Positions 28,190 through 37,366 of a stretch of 64,000 bases of DNA are shown here, one piece after another. Under the pieces are notes generated by a model that was given only the letters and a program-made list of their open reading frames with translations, was not told the origin of the DNA and ran no database searches. Position 1 is the stretch's first letter. The number at the start of each line of letters is the position of its first letter. The stretch comes from CAMYMQ01 sp963730305 (GTDB taxonomy: Bacteria; Pseudomonadota; Alphaproteobacteria; Bin65): NCBI GenBank assembly GCA_963730305.1, contig CAVSRB010000003.1, positions 806,001 to 870,000 of the forward strand. The letters are read 5' to 3'. A program made the position numbers and the translations under genes.

Positions 28190-30170
28190 GCCGCCCCGCC
28201 CGGTCCCGCGGCCGCCGCGCCGCGCCGGCCTTCGATCGCCTCGACCTCCGCGGCGGGGATGACGTGCTCGGTCTTGTCGTTGAAGGTCCGGGCGACGACC
28301 ACCGCCCCCATGCCCAGGCCGGTGACGATCGCCAGCCACCAGATGTACCAGACCATGGCGAAGGCGAAGACGAAGGCGAGCACGCCGAGGACGACGCCGG
28401 ACGCCGGTGCTGTCGGGCATCAGGATGTCGTCGTAGCGCGCCGGCTTTTCGCTTGCGGTTCCCGCCTGCTTCATCGCCCACAGCGCGTCGGTCTCGGCGA
28501 CCGTCGGGGTGACCGGCGAAATTGTAGGGCGCCGGCGGCGACGCGGTCGCCCATTCCAGCGTCCGCCCGTCCCAGGGGTCGCCGGTGTCGTCGCGCAGCG
28601 CCGCCCGGTTGCGGACGCTGACGTAGAGCTGCACGACCATGCAGAGGATGCCGCACAGGATCAGGACCGCCCCCGCCGCGGCGACGATCAGGTAGGGCTG
28701 CCATTCGGGATTGTAGTAGCGCTCCAGCCGCCGCGGCATGCCCATCGCGCCGAGCAGGTAGAGCGGCATGAACGCGAGGTAGAAGCCGACGATCCAGGCC
28801 CAGAACGACCGCCGCCCCCAGCGGTCGTCGAGCCGGAAGCCGAACGCCTTGGGGAACCAGTACTGGTAGCCGGCGAAATAGCCGAACAGCGCGCCCGGGA
28901 TCAGCATGTTGTGGAAATGCGCGACCAGGAAGGTCGTGTTGTGCATCAGGTAGTCGACCGGCGGCACGGCGAGCAGCACGCCGGTCAGCCCGCCGATGAC
29001 GAAGGTGACGATGAAGCCGATCGTGAACAGCATCGGCACGCTCAGCCGCACCCGGCCGCGATAGAGCGTGAACAGCCAGTTGAAGATCTTCACCCCGGTC
29101 GGCACCGCGATGATCATGGTGGTGATGCCGAAGAAGGCGTTGACGTCGGGGCTGGCGCCCATCGTGAAGAAGTGGTGCAGCCAGACGCTGAACGACAGCA
29201 GGGTGATCACCACGGTCGCGTAGACCAGCGAGCGGTAGCCGAACAGCCGCTTGCGCGAGAAGGTCGCGACCACCTCGGAATAGATGCCGAAGGCGGGCAG
29301 GATCAGGATGTAGACCTCCGGGTGGCCCCACATCCAGATCAGGTTGATGTAGTTCATCATGTTGCCGCCGTCGCCGTTGGTGAAGAAGTGCATGCCCAGG
29401 TAGCGGTCGAGCCCGAGCAGGGCGCTGGCGACGGTGACGGCGGGAAAGGCGAACACCATCAGCACGCTGGTGCACAGCGCGGTCCAGGTGAACAGCGGCA
29501 TCTTCATCAGCGCCATGCCGGGCGCCCGCCGCTTGACGATGGTGACGACGAAATTGATCCCGGTCAGCGTCGAGCCGACCCCGCTGACCAGGACGATCCA
29601 GATCCAGTAGTCGACGCCGACCCCGGGGGCGTAGCGGGCCCCGGAATAGGGCGGATAGGCGGTCCAGCCCGCGGTCGAGAACTTGCCGACGACGAGCGAG
29701 ACCATGACCAGCCCGGCGGCGGCGACCGACAGCCACAGGCTGACCGAGTTGAGGAACGGGAAGGCGACGTCGCGCGCGCCGATCTGCTGCGGCACGACGA
29801 TGTTGATCAGGCCGACCAGGAACGGCATCGCGACCAGGAAGATCATCATGGTGCCGTGGGAGCTGAAGATCTGGTCGAAATGGCTGGCCGGCAGGTAGCC
29901 GCCGCCGTTCAACGCGACCGCCTGCTGGGCGCGCATCATCAGCGCGTCGATGAAGCCGCGCAGCAGCATGATCAGCGCCAGCACCACGTACATGATGCCG
30001 ATCTTCTTGTGATCGACGCTGGTCAGCCACTCGGTCCACAGATAGCGCCACTTGCCGGCCCAGGTGATGACCGCGGCGACGGCGAGCGCACCGAACACCG
30101 TGATCAGGGCGCCGCCCATCGCGATCGCGCTGTAGAGCGGCAGGGCGTCGATGGTGAGCCGGCCGAGCAT
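28186..30170 (-). CDS. cyoB: Cytochrome bo3-type quinol oxidase subunit I, with two frame changes
   Basis: Catalytic core of the haem-copper quinol oxidase, reducing oxygen and pumping protons. About 660 residues. The Cu_B/haem region is clear: WMWGHPEVYILILP with the cross-linked His-Tyr pair, WLHHFFTMG, and LVAHFHNMLIPGA for the haem ligands. The C-terminal extension typical of CyoB (DDILMP, then VWYIWWLAIVTG) is spread over three frames, with changes near 28514 and 28407. Each is explained by a single-base indel. Quinol-oxidase identity comes from the cyoABCD order and the CyoA partner. Confidence 0.92.
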
Positions 30171-30171
30171 G

Positions 30172-31032
30172 TCAGCGGGCCTTTTTCGATGCGGTGCGCT
30201 TGGGCCCCGGCCCGCGCTTGTACTTGGCGACGATCTTGGCGAACAGGCCGGACGCGACGCTCGAATAGTAGGTCACCGGCACGTTGCGGCTGGGCTTGGC
30301 CAGGGCGGCGTAGGCCGCCGCGTCGAGCGCCTTGGCCGAGCCCTTGACCCGGGCGACCCAGGCCTGGAACCGGGCGCCGGTCACCGCGCGCACGGCGAAA
30401 TGCTGCTCGGGGAAGCCGGCGCCGCTGTACTGCATGTTGCGGCCGGTGAAGCGCGACGGGTGGTCGGCGATCAGGTTGAGCTTCGTGCGCATCCCCGCCA
30501 TCGCGTAGATCTGGCCGGCGAGGCCGGGGACGTAGAAGGCGTTCATCACCGTGTCGGAGGTCATCACGATGCGCAGCGGCCGGCCGACCGGGAAGACCAG
30601 CTCGTTGACCGTGGCGATCCCCTGCTCGGGATAGATGAACAGCCACTTCCAGTCCTGCGCGACGGCCCTGACCTCGAGCGGCGGGCCGGTGCCGGCGATC
30701 GGGCGGTAGGGGTCGAGGTCGTGGGTCTTGGTCCAGACCAGGTAGCCGAGGATGGCGACGATCACGGCCGGCACCAGCCAGACCACCGCGTCGAGCCAGG
30801 GCGAATAGTCCCACTCGGGCGTGTAGCGCCCGCGCCCGCCGGAGGCCCGATAGCGCCGCACGAACCAGAAGGTGAGCAGGAAGACCGGGATGATGACGAT
30901 CAGCATCAGCCCGGCGGCGAGGAAGAAAAGATCGCGCTCGGTCCGGGCGATCGGCCCGTCCGCATGGATCACGGGGGCGTCGAGCAGCCCGCAGGCGCCG
31001 AGTGTGAGAAGCGGCACGACGGCCAGGGCCAC
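30172..31032 (-). CDS. cyoA: Cytochrome bo3-type quinol oxidase subunit II
   Basis: Periplasmic subunit II of the oxidase, 286 residues. It has a lipoprotein signal (LLTLGACG), two transmembrane helices, and the cupredoxin domain QDWKWLFIYPEQGIAT. The Cys-rich Cu_A site of cytochrome c oxidases is missing, which marks it as a quinol oxidase. C-terminal to that, the CyoA-specific domain ends in a Lys/Arg-rich tail (RTASKKAR). A GTG at 31032 is used; the true start may be upstream. First gene of the cyo operon. No haem O synthase gene accompanies it. Confidence 0.9.
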   Translation of the reverse strand: MALAVVPLLTLGACGLLDAPVIHADGPIARTERDLFFLAAGLMLIVIIPVFLLTFWFVRRYRASGGRGRYTPEWDYSPWLDAVVWLVPAVIVAILGYLVWTKTHDLDPYRPIAGTGPPLEVRAVAQDWKWLFIYPEQGIATVNELVFPVGRPLRIVMTSDTVMNAFYVPGLAGQIYAMAGMRTKLNLIADHPSRFTGRNMQYSGAGFPEQHFAVRAVTGARFQAWVARVKGSAKALDAAAYAALAKPSRNVPVTYYSSVASGLFAKIVAKYKRGPGPKRTASKKAR

Positions 31033-31185
31033 GCGCAGGGACGCGGTCAGGCCCGGGCGTCGCCTACGAAAGTGCCGTGCGCGGAAAATGCCCCACCAGC
31101 CTATGACTGAAGTTCCGGGGCGAGGATAGGGCCGATGCCGGCTGGATGCAAACGCGCCAGCGACGCAACCGGCAAATGTCGCCGG

Positions 31186-31974
31186 CTACTCGCCCGTGAA
31201 CTTCGGCGCACGCTTCTCGCGGAAGGCCGTCACCCCCTCGACATAGTCGTGGGTATGGCCGCACTGGTATTGCAGGTCGCGTTCGAGGTCGAGCTGGCGG
31301 TTGAGGTCGTTGTGCTCCGAGGCGTCGAGCGCCTGCTTGATCAGGCCGAGGCCGACCGTGGGCATGCCCGCCAGCCGCGCGGTCAGCGCGCGCGCCTCGT
31401 CCATCAGCGTGTCGTCGTCGAACGTCTTCCAGATCAGCCCCCAGGCCTCGGCCTGCTCGGCGCTGACCGGCTCCGCGGTCATCGCCATGGCGCGGGCGCG
31501 GGCCGGGCCGACCAGGCGCGGCACGATCCAGGTCGAGCCCGCGTCGGGCACCAGGCCGAGCTTGGCGAAGGACTGGATGAAACTCGCCGAGCGCGCCGCC
31601 AGCACGATGTCGGCGGCGAGCGCGAAACCCATCCCCGCCCCGGCGGCGACGCCGTTGACCGCGGCGACGATCGGGATGCGGGTCTCGCGCATCAGCCGGA
31701 TCAGCGGGTTGTAGCGGGTCTGCAGGAACTGGCGCAGGTCGGGCTTCTCGCCCGGCTCGGGCAGCTTGCGCTCGGTCAGGTCCTGGCCGGCGCAGAAGCC
31801 GCGGCCGGCGCCGGTGACCAGGATCGCCCGCGCCCCGCCCGCGATCGCGCCTTCGAGCGCCGCGCGCAGCTCGGCGTGGAGCGCGCCGGTGAAGGCGTTG
31901 AGACGGTCGGGCCGGTTCAGGGTGATCTCCCACCAGCCGTCGTGCTGTTCGGTGAGCACGGTCTTGTCGGTCAT
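31186..31974 (-). CDS. paaG: 2-(1,2-epoxy-1,2-dihydrophenyl)acetyl-CoA isomerase PaaG
   Basis: Crotonase-fold isomerase of the phenylacetate pathway that converts the ring epoxide to an oxepin. 262 residues. The two oxyanion-hole segments are GRGFCAGQDLTER and VNGVAAGAGMGFALAADIV, and the catalytic Asp is in LVPDAGSTW. The C-terminal part, KRAPKFTGE, is typical. The ATG at 31974 is used; an ATG three codons upstream is possible. It is divergent from paaY and 135 bases away, so they likely share a control region. Confidence 0.87.
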   Translation of the reverse strand: MTDKTVLTEQHDGWWEITLNRPDRLNAFTGALHAELRAALEGAIAGGARAILVTGAGRGFCAGQDLTERKLPEPGEKPDLRQFLQTRYNPLIRLMRETRIPIVAAVNGVAAGAGMGFALAADIVLAARSASFIQSFAKLGLVPDAGSTWIVPRLVGPARARAMAMTAEPVSAEQAEAWGLIWKTFDDDTLMDEARALTARLAGMPTVGLGLIKQALDASEHNDLNRQLDLERDLQYQCGHTHDYVEGVTAFREKRAPKFTGE

Positions 31975-32109
31975 GCTGTCCATCCCACTCTGCGCTGCAG
32001 GCATGCGCACAAAGCCACTGCCCGTTGTTCGTGTCCGGGGCTTGCGCCCCCGGTGTTCCCGCTGACATACCACAGGCACACGCTTCGGCAATCGAGAGAG
32101 ATGCAGTCC

Positions 32110-32709
32110 ATGGCCAACGTCTACGCCATCCGCGGCATGGTCCCGGTGATCGACCCGGCCGCCTTCGTCCACCCGACCGCGACCCTGATCGGCGACGTCA
32201 TCATCGGCCCCGGCTGCTACGTCGGGCCGGGCGCCAGCCTGCGCGGCGACTTCGGCCGGCTGGTCATGGAGGAAGGCTCCAACATCCAGGACAACTGCAT
32301 CATGCACGGCCTGCCCGACTTCGACACGGTGATCGAGGTCGACGGCCATATCGGCCACGGCGCGATCATCCACGGCGCCCGGATCGGCCGCAACGTGCTG
32401 GTCGGGGTCAACGCCGCGGTGATGGACTATGCCGAGATCGGCGCGGATTCGGTGGTCGCGGCGATGGCCTTCGTCAAGGCCAAGACCAAGGTGCCGCCGC
32501 GCACCCTGGTCGCCGGCATCCCGGCCAAGCCGATCCGCGAGATCGGGGCCAAGGACCTCGCCTGGAAGGCCTGGGGCACGCGCGAGTACCAGCGGCTCGC
32601 CCAGGTCTGCCGCGACAGCCTGGTCGTCGCCGAACCGCTCGCAACGGTCGAGGCCGACCGGCCGCGCGACTACATCTGCGAGGGCGAGCCCGATATGGGC
32701 GCCGGCTGA
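32110..32709 (+). CDS. paaY: Phenylacetate-pathway gamma-carbonic-anhydrase-like protein PaaY
   Basis: A trimeric left-handed beta-helix protein with thioesterase activity in the phenylacetate pathway, 199 residues. Hexapeptide repeats run from GDVIIGPGCYVGPGASLRGD through GHIGHGAIIHGARIGRNV, with the metal-binding His residues of this family in MHG, GHGAIIHG. The C-terminal segment WKAWGTREYQ is PaaY-like. The ATG at 32110 follows GAGAGAG. It is divergent from paaG. Confidence 0.88.
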   Translation: MANVYAIRGMVPVIDPAAFVHPTATLIGDVIIGPGCYVGPGASLRGDFGRLVMEEGSNIQDNCIMHGLPDFDTVIEVDGHIGHGAIIHGARIGRNVLVGVNAAVMDYAEIGADSVVAAMAFVKAKTKVPPRTLVAGIPAKPIREIGAKDLAWKAWGTREYQRLAQVCRDSLVVAEPLATVEADRPRDYICEGEPDMGAG

Positions 32710-32841
32710 GCGCCGCCTCCGCTCGGCGCGCGCGGACGCCGCCGCCAGCTGCGGCGTGCACGTGCCCGGGGGGTGCGCGGCGGCCGTCGATCTGCTAGAC
32801 GACGGCTTCGGCCGCCACCCGCCCGGACAGACGCGCACGAC

Positions 32842-34277
32842 ATGCCCCTTCGGCTCTACAACACCCTGACCCGGAAGAAGGAAGACTTCCGCCCGATCGA
32901 TCCGGCGAACGTCCGCATGTATGTCTGCGGGCCGACCGTCTACGACCGCATCCATGTCGGCAACGCGCGGCCGCTGGTCGTCTTCGACGTGCTGTTCCGG
33001 CTGCTGCGCCACGAATACGGGGCGGACCACGTCACCTACGTCCGCAACATCACGGACGTCGACGACAAGATCAACGCGCGCGCCAAGGAGCTCGGCGTCG
33101 ACATCCGCCAGCTCACCGAGGACACCGCCGCGCGCTTCCACGCCGACGCCGAGGCGCTGGGCTGCCTGCCGCCGACGGTCGAGCCGCGCGCGACCGAGCA
33201 TATCGCCCAGATGATCGCGATGATCGAGACGCTGATCGCCAAGGGCCACGCCTACCCCGCCGACGGCCACGTGTTGTTCAACGTGCCGTCGATGCCCGAC
33301 TACGGCGAGCTGTCGGGGCGCAACCGGGACGAACAGATCGCCGGCGCGCGCGTCGACGTCGCGCCCTACAAGAAGGACCCGGCCGACTTCGTGCTGTGGA
33401 AGCCGAGCGAACCGGACCTGCCCGGCTGGGACAGCCCGTGGGGCCGCGGCCGGCCCGGCTGGCACATCGAATGCTCGGCGATGTCCGAGACCCATCTGGG
33501 CAGGCATTTCGACCTGCACGGCGGCGGCCTCGACCTGGTCTTCCCGCACCACGAGAACGAGATCGCCCAGAGCCGCTGCGCCCACGACGGCGAGCCGATG
33601 GCGACCCACTGGGTCCACAACGGCTACCTGATGGCCGAGGGCGAGAAGATGTCGAAGTCGCTCGGCAACTTCTACACGGTCGCCGAGCTGCTCGACGAGT
33701 TCCCCGGCGAGGCGATCCGGCTGCTGCTGCTCAAGACCCACTACCGCCAGCCGCTGGATTTCACCAAGGACGGGCTCAAGGAGGCGAAGGCGCAGTTGGA
33801 CCGGTGGTACCGGCTCAAGCAGATCGCCGACGACTATTGCGAGGAGACCGGCTTCCCGCGCGACGGATGGGTCGCCCTCGGCGAGGAAGATGCCGACCCG
33901 GTGATTGGTGCGCTCGAAGACGACCTCAACACGCCGGAGGCCTTGGCGGAACTGTCCGAAATCGCCAACCAGGCCTTCTATTCGCGCGAGCAGGGGGACA
34001 GCCCGCAAGTCGTGGCGACCTTCGTCATGGACCTTGAACGGCAGGCCGAATTGCTGGGCACTGTTGCAGGGCTCGGCAAAGGAATGGTTCCGCTGGCAGC
34101 CCGCCGGGGCCGCTACCGTCGACGAGGCCGAGATCGACGTCTCTCATCGAGGCGCGCAACGCGGCGCGCAAGGCGAAGGACTTCGCCGAGGCCGACCGCA
34201 TCCGCGACGCGCTCGCGGCCCAGGGCATTCAGCTGGAGGACGGGCCCGCCGGCACCACCTGGCGGCGGGCGGGTTAG
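32842..34277 (+). CDS. cysS: Cysteinyl-tRNA synthetase, with two frame changes near the end
   Basis: Charges tRNA-Cys with cysteine, an essential housekeeping enzyme. The HIGH-type motif is HVGNAR in GPTVYDRIHVGNARP and the KMSKS motif is EKMSKSLGN. Zinc ligands are MYVCGPT, IECSAM and FPHHENE. The last part changes frame near 34065 and again near 34135, then gives the normal C-terminus (ARNAARKAKDFAEADRIRDAL) to the stop at 34277. Total about 478 residues is normal. As the gene is essential, the indels are probably sequencing errors. Confidence 0.92.
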
Positions 34278-34304
34278 GCAGCGCGGCTTGGGCGCGGCGT
34301 GTGC

Positions 34305-34436
34305 GGGCGGGTTTGAAACCCGCCCCTACGGATGTGGGTGACCGGCCGTCGATCCGGAAGCCTCCGTTCTGCCGGCTCCTGCCACGTCCTCTCCAATCCG
34401 AAAATCGTGCCGTAGGGGCGGGTTTCCAACCCGCCC
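34305..34436. repeat. Paired dispersed palindromic repeat (family 1, second copy)
   Basis: The same arrangement as at 17223: a 25-base unit at 34305-34329 and its inverted partner at 34412-34436, 82 bases apart. The unit cores differ at single bases. The rest of the 34278-34506 gap holds nothing else recognisable. Confidence 0.8.
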
Positions 34437-34506
34437 GTCCGCCTGCCGGTTCCGCGGTGTAACGATCGAGAGGCCGACGCGGCCGGCGCCGGGCGGAGCC
34501 GGTCGC

Positions 34507-34842
34507 CTAGAGCGACGCGCGCCGAACGGGACGCCGCGCCGGGACGGGCTCGCCGGCGAGCGGCAGGCGCCGCGGCAGCCGGAGCACCCGCATCTTGCGG
34601 CCCGGGCCGGCGCCGTCATAGGGCAGCATCATGATCCCGGCGCCCATCGCCGCGCTGCCGAAGGTGATCGCGGTGCCGATCATCAGCATGACCAGCGGGA
34701 TCAGAGGCGTCGACGAATGGAACACCAGGTCGGCGAGGCCGCCGGTGTTGGTCACCAGCAGGCCGCCGAGGACGAACCAGCCGCCGACGATCCCGATCGC
34801 GGCGTGGACCAACAGGAAACGGATCAACAGGGGCGCGCGCAT
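34507..34842 (-). CDS. Small integral membrane protein
   Basis: A 111-residue protein with three hydrophobic segments (LLIRFLLVHAAIGIVGGWF; LVMLMIGTAITFGSAAMG; and a weak one between) and a basic, Pro/Arg-rich C-terminus (RKMRVLRLPRRLPLAG). A conserved-looking hypothetical protein of alphaproteobacterial type. The ATG at 34842 is chosen as it opens the first helix. Convergent with the cysS end. No function is assigned. Confidence 0.6.
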   Translation of the reverse strand: MRAPLLIRFLLVHAAIGIVGGWFVLGGLLVTNTGGLADLVFHSSTPLIPLVMLMIGTAITFGSAAMGAGIMMLPYDGAGPGRKMRVLRLPRRLPLAGEPVPARRPVRRASL

Positions 34843-34936
34843 GGCTTCTCGATGCCTCGTCCGGACGACATGACTTCAAGATAGGTACGCCGCGACGGCC
34901 GTAACATCCCGCCCCGATGCGACAAAGCGCCCGCGG

Positions 34937-36430
34937 CTACCCCGGCTCGACGCCGTCGAGCGTGACCGCGCCGCCATCGAGCCCACCCCCTTCGTGCGCA
35001 CCGTCGTCGAGCGCGCCGCGCAGGCCGGTGCGCAGCCAGCCGCCGGGCCGGAACCGCGCGGCGCTGGCCGCGGGGTCGTCGACATAGCCGGGCGCCTGCG
35101 CCGGGCCGCGCGCCTCGATCTCGCCGTCCGCGGCGAGGCGCAGCTCGATCCCGGGCAGCGGCTGCCACCGGCGCGCCGATGTGTCGCTCTCCTCGTCACC
35201 GTCGCCGGCCAGCAAGGCGGGGCACTCGGCCATCGTCACCAGCCGCTTGCCGTCGGTACCGACCGCGACCACCGCGGCGGGCCCGGCGGCGGACGCGCCC
35301 GTGGGCGCGAGGTCGAGCCCCTGATCGGGCGCGGCGCCGGCATCGATCGCGAGCGGCGCGCCGGTGATCAGCCAGTGGCCGAGGGCCACGGCGAAGCCGG
35401 GCGCCGCCCAATCGCCGCGCCAGGCCACCGCGGCCGGCGTCTCGCCGAGCGTGTCGGCGGCCGACCGCGCGCCGGCGAGCAGGGTCTGGTGGGTATGCGG
35501 CACCAGCCGGCCGCCCGCGGCGAGCAGCAGGGCGAGGTCGCCCGCCACCGGCGGCACCGGCGGCCGACCGGACGCGGCGCCGGCGATATCCTGGAGGGTC
35601 GGCATGGCGGACGCCCCGCCTGTGCCCGTCGCCAGCAAGGACAGCGCCGGCAGCATGTCGGCGATCCGGGCGAAGCCGGCCGCGCCGGGGCCGTCCCGCG
35701 CCGGGTCGAAGATCACCGCGCGGACCCGGCCGCGATGCAGCAGCTCGGCGGCGGCGGATTCGTCCAGCCCGGCGGGGAGCGGCAACACGACGCCGCCCAG
35801 CCGCCACACCGCGATGATCGCCCCGATGGCGTCGGCCCCCGGCGGCAGCGCCAGGGCGACCGCCTCGCCGCGGCCGACGTTGCGCGCGGCGAGCCCGCCG
35901 GCGAGCGCCGCAGCCTCCGCCGCCAGCGCGCTCCAGGTCAGCCGTTCGTTGCCCGCCGCGACCGCCGGGTCGCCGCCGCGGTCGCGCGCGTGGGCGGCAA
36001 CGCGGTCCCACAGGGTCTCCGCCGTCCAGGCGCCGCTGCCGACGTAAGCGGCGACCCGTTCGCGGTCGAAGGCGAGCGCCTGGCGCAGCAGCGCCGCCTC
36101 GGGGCGCACGGCGTAGGCTTCTTCCGGGTCGACATAGTCATCCGGCCGCCAGCGCAACCCGCCGCCCAGGCGGTAGAGCTTGCGGTACTGGTTGGTCCGG
36201 AAGACCCGCCGCTCGAGCACGTTGCGGATGAAGGTCACCTGCGGCCGGGCCAGGCCGATGCGCGCGGCGATCTCGTCGTCGGTCAGCCCGGTGGCGTCGC
36301 GCTGGGCGACCCAGGCGGCGTGGTCGAGCTGGCGCACGGGATCGCCGCGGCGGACCTGCTTGTTGAGGCTCAAGTCGAAGACGACCTGGCCCCAGGCGTC
36401 GATCATCTGGGTGGTGACGCCGTAGGGCAT
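34937..36430 (-). CDS. Fusion of an unknown N-terminal domain to a degenerate AMP-binding (acyl-CoA-synthetase-like) domain
   Basis: A 497-residue protein, third gene of the reductive-dehalogenase-like operon, starting 3 bases after the previous stop. Residues 1-130 form a separate domain with a possible helix-turn-helix (LTDDEIAARIGLARPQVTFIRN). Residues about 140-497 resemble an adenylate-forming enzyme: LTWSALAAEAAALAGGLAA, GRGEAVALALPPG and WRLGGVVLPLP. The nucleotide-binding loop T-S-G-T-T-G-x-P-K is gone (LLAAGGRLVPHTHQTLL). The C-terminal hinge Asp (YxTGD) is not seen in the usual form either. It may bind an adenylate or act as a scaffold rather than activate an acid; this is inference. 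Confidence 0.6.
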   Translation of the reverse strand: MPYGVTTQMIDAWGQVVFDLSLNKQVRRGDPVRQLDHAAWVAQRDATGLTDDEIAARIGLARPQVTFIRNVLERRVFRTNQYRKLYRLGGGLRWRPDDYVDPEEAYAVRPEAALLRQALAFDRERVAAYVGSGAWTAETLWDRVAAHARDRGGDPAVAAGNERLTWSALAAEAAALAGGLAARNVGRGEAVALALPPGADAIGAIIAVWRLGGVVLPLPAGLDESAAAELLHRGRVRAVIFDPARDGPGAAGFARIADMLPALSLLATGTGGASAMPTLQDIAGAASGRPPVPPVAGDLALLLAAGGRLVPHTHQTLLAGARSAADTLGETPAAVAWRGDWAAPGFAVALGHWLITGAPLAIDAGAAPDQGLDLAPTGASAAGPAAVVAVGTDGKRLVTMAECPALLAGDGDEESDTSARRWQPLPGIELRLAADGEIEARGPAQAPGYVDDPAASAARFRPGGWLRTGLRGALDDGAHEGGGLDGGAVTLDGVEPG

Positions 36431-36433
36431 CGC

Positions 36434-37363
36434 TCAGCCCTCTGCCGCGCCGTCGCCGCGCGACGCGCGCTTGAGCGCGCCGCGGCGCAGCGGGTCGACC
36501 TCCGGCCCCTGGGTCGCGATCGGGCAGACCCGCATGCACTCGAAGCACTGGGCGTTGGTGTCGACGCCGGCGGTCGCCTTGTAGAAGTAGGACTGGGCCT
36601 CGCCGCCGTAGAGCATCTGCTCGCGTTCGAGCGTGTCGTCGGCCTCGAAGGCGCGCTCGATGATGGTCGGCATGTTCTCGTACTGCTGGCACATCTCGGC
36701 GCAGCGGAACATGTCGAAGTTCATCTCCTCGATCTCGCCCTTGTCGTCGATCGAGCCGGACAGGCATTCGACCGGGCAGTTCTGCATGCACGGCGTCTTG
36801 CCGGATTTGCGATAGAGCGAGACGCAGGACGGCGCCGGGCACGGGTTGTCGGCCATCGGCTTGTCCGGCGGCAGCGGCATCTCGGTGAAGACCGAGCCGT
36901 AGTAGAGCATGCCGAAATCGGGGTGGAGCAGGATGTCGCCGGCCATCGAGCGCGCGCCGGTGCCGGCCAGCTCGGCGTGGAGCTTGAGGCTCTGCATCGG
37001 GTGGCGGGCGCCCAGCTCCGGGTCGACGTGGGGCGGGCAGTAGATCGCGCGGTAGCCGAACTCGCCCTCGAGCCGGAAGGCCAGGCCCATGGCGACCCGA
37101 TAGATGCGGCTGACGTTGGTGCCGATCGAGGTCATCACCTTGGCCGGCGTCCGCCAGGTGCCCTGGGTCGGGCCGGTGACGCCGACCGAGATCACCGACC
37201 GGGCGCGCGGCAGCAGGGCGCGCGGGCCGTAGCCGGGCGGCGCGAACTTCTCGATCAGGTCGACGTCGGCGACGCCGACGGCGGCCGCGCCGCGGGAGAG
37301 CGCATAGTCGAGCAGCTTCTCCTTGGCGGCCTGGAAATCGATCGTCGGAGCGTCGTCGGGCAT
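36434..37363 (-). CDS. 4Fe-4S cluster protein related to reductive dehalogenases/QueG
   Basis: A 309-residue cytoplasmic protein, middle gene of the operon. It has Cys motifs like a dicluster ferredoxin: C175, C180, C192, C196 and C200 in NPCPAPSC and PCMQNCPVEC, C221 and C225, and C273, C276 and C280 in QCFECMRVCP. The N-terminal region (SVISVGVTGPTQGTW, YRAIYCPPHVD) resembles the corrinoid-binding part of reductive-dehalogenase or epoxyqueuosine reductase-like proteins, but weakly. Either an electron-transfer partner of the next gene product or a second enzyme. Confidence 0.65.
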   Translation of the reverse strand: MPDDAPTIDFQAAKEKLLDYALSRGAAAVGVADVDLIEKFAPPGYGPRALLPRARSVISVGVTGPTQGTWRTPAKVMTSIGTNVSRIYRVAMGLAFRLEGEFGYRAIYCPPHVDPELGARHPMQSLKLHAELAGTGARSMAGDILLHPDFGMLYYGSVFTEMPLPPDKPMADNPCPAPSCVSLYRKSGKTPCMQNCPVECLSGSIDDKGEIEEMNFDMFRCAEMCQQYENMPTIIERAFEADDTLEREQMLYGGEAQSYFYKATAGVDTNAQCFECMRVCPIATQGPEVDPLRRGALKRASRGDGAAEG

Positions 37364-37366
37364 GGC

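Noticed and set aside
28509..30347. Very long open frame on the plus strand across cyoB
   Set aside because: It is the antisense shadow of a conserved oxidase subunit in GC-rich DNA. Its product is low-complexity Arg/His/Asp/Gln-rich.
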